This document shows positions 63,971 through 64,000 of a DNA stretch of 64,000 nucleotides, piece by piece. Source of the DNA: Streptomyces sp. B21-083 (GTDB lineage: Bacteria > Actinomycetota > Actinomycetes > Streptomycetales > Streptomycetaceae); NCBI RefSeq assembly GCF_036898825.1, contig NZ_JARUND010000001.1:1054001-1118000 (forward strand), read 5' to 3'. Numbering within the stretch: the first letter of the stretch is position 1; every line of letters begins with the position of its first letter. The translations under genes were made by a program, and so were the position numbers. The notes beneath the pieces were generated by a model that did not search any database, was not told where the DNA came from, and saw only the letters and a program-made list of their open reading frames with translations.

Positions 63971-64000
63971 AACGGTCGGGGTGCGCCGCGAGCCACTCCT
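63966..64000 (-). CDS. C-terminal end of a gene continuing beyond the window
   Basis: The reverse strand reads EWLAAHPDRF followed by a stop at 63968-63966. The ending is protein-like (WLAAHPDRF), and it sits in the right place as the gene upstream of the racemase. Too short to identify. Confidence 0.45.
   Translation of the reverse strand, partial: EWLAAHPDRF

Overview
This window looks like a piece of a Streptomyces chromosome. The DNA is very GC-rich, many genes start at GTG, genes are packed with 1-8 base overlaps, and there are many Tat and Sec signal peptides, mycelial actinobacterial families and short GC-rich intergenic hairpin repeats. From memory (no search was run), the backbone order resembles the S. 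coelicolor SCO0920-SCO0975 region: ornithine-lipid acyltransferases, sdhBAC, a LysR regulator, an rmdA-like c-di-GMP enzyme, an SCO0930-family lipoprotein, an SCO0958-type wax ester/triacylglycerol synthase, rpfD and gnd.

Layout. Positions 1-5715 hold a secreted plant cell-wall cassette: a PL9 pectate lyase (cut at its 5' end), a GH43-CBM42 arabinofuranosidase and a GH127 beta-L-arabinofuranosidase carrying an inserted LamG domain. Positions 5.8-11 kb carry a KhtTU-like antiporter pair, a DinB protein, a broken luciferase-like monooxygenase and the two ornithine-lipid acyltransferases. Positions 11.2-15.6 kb hold a second-type succinate dehydrogenase/fumarate reductase operon and a divergent LysR gene. 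Positions 15.7-20 kb contain a methyltransferase translationally coupled to a PAS-GGDEF-EAL protein, then the SCO0930-like lipoprotein. Positions 20-25.6 kb encode cell-envelope proteins (Pro-rich protein, DUF4239 protein, two convergent paralogous surface proteins, class F sortase, polysaccharide deacetylase) and a universal stress protein.

Positions 25.8-31.3 kb are signalling: an ECF sigma factor with a recognisable self-type promoter, an unknown protein, a zinc-finger anti-sigma factor, an Fpg/Nei glycosylase and a PAS-GAF-PP2C-ATPase phosphatase. After a lipase maturation factor-like protein, 32.8-45.2 kb form a compact L-fucose island. Secreted GH20 and GH29 enzymes cut fucosylated glycans, an ABC importer takes up the sugar, and an aldo-keto reductase, mutarotase, lactonase, L-fuconate dehydratase and SDR oxidise it. 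A divergent FadR-type regulator sits beside a perfect palindrome.

Positions 45.4-64 kb are mixed: amidase, GNAT, a 57-residue peptide of unknown role, a decayed HD-domain gene, two SDRs (one with a zinc-ribbon-like module and no canonical Tyr), a wax ester/TAG synthase, a GH92 mannosidase, glgC and glgA with an FhuF-like Fe-S protein, an EamA-type permease, rpfD, gnd, a 112-bp tandem repeat, a Pro-rich peptide and an Asp/Glu racemase. I saw no rRNA, tRNA, CRISPR array or intact transposase. The parts most worth a second look are the GH127-LamG protein, the fucose island with its operator and missing last step, the ECF/anti-sigma locus with an unknown middle gene, the two paralogous surface proteins beside a sortase, the 57-aa peptide, and the repeat family built on a GCGCAGTTCCCCGCGCCCCT core.
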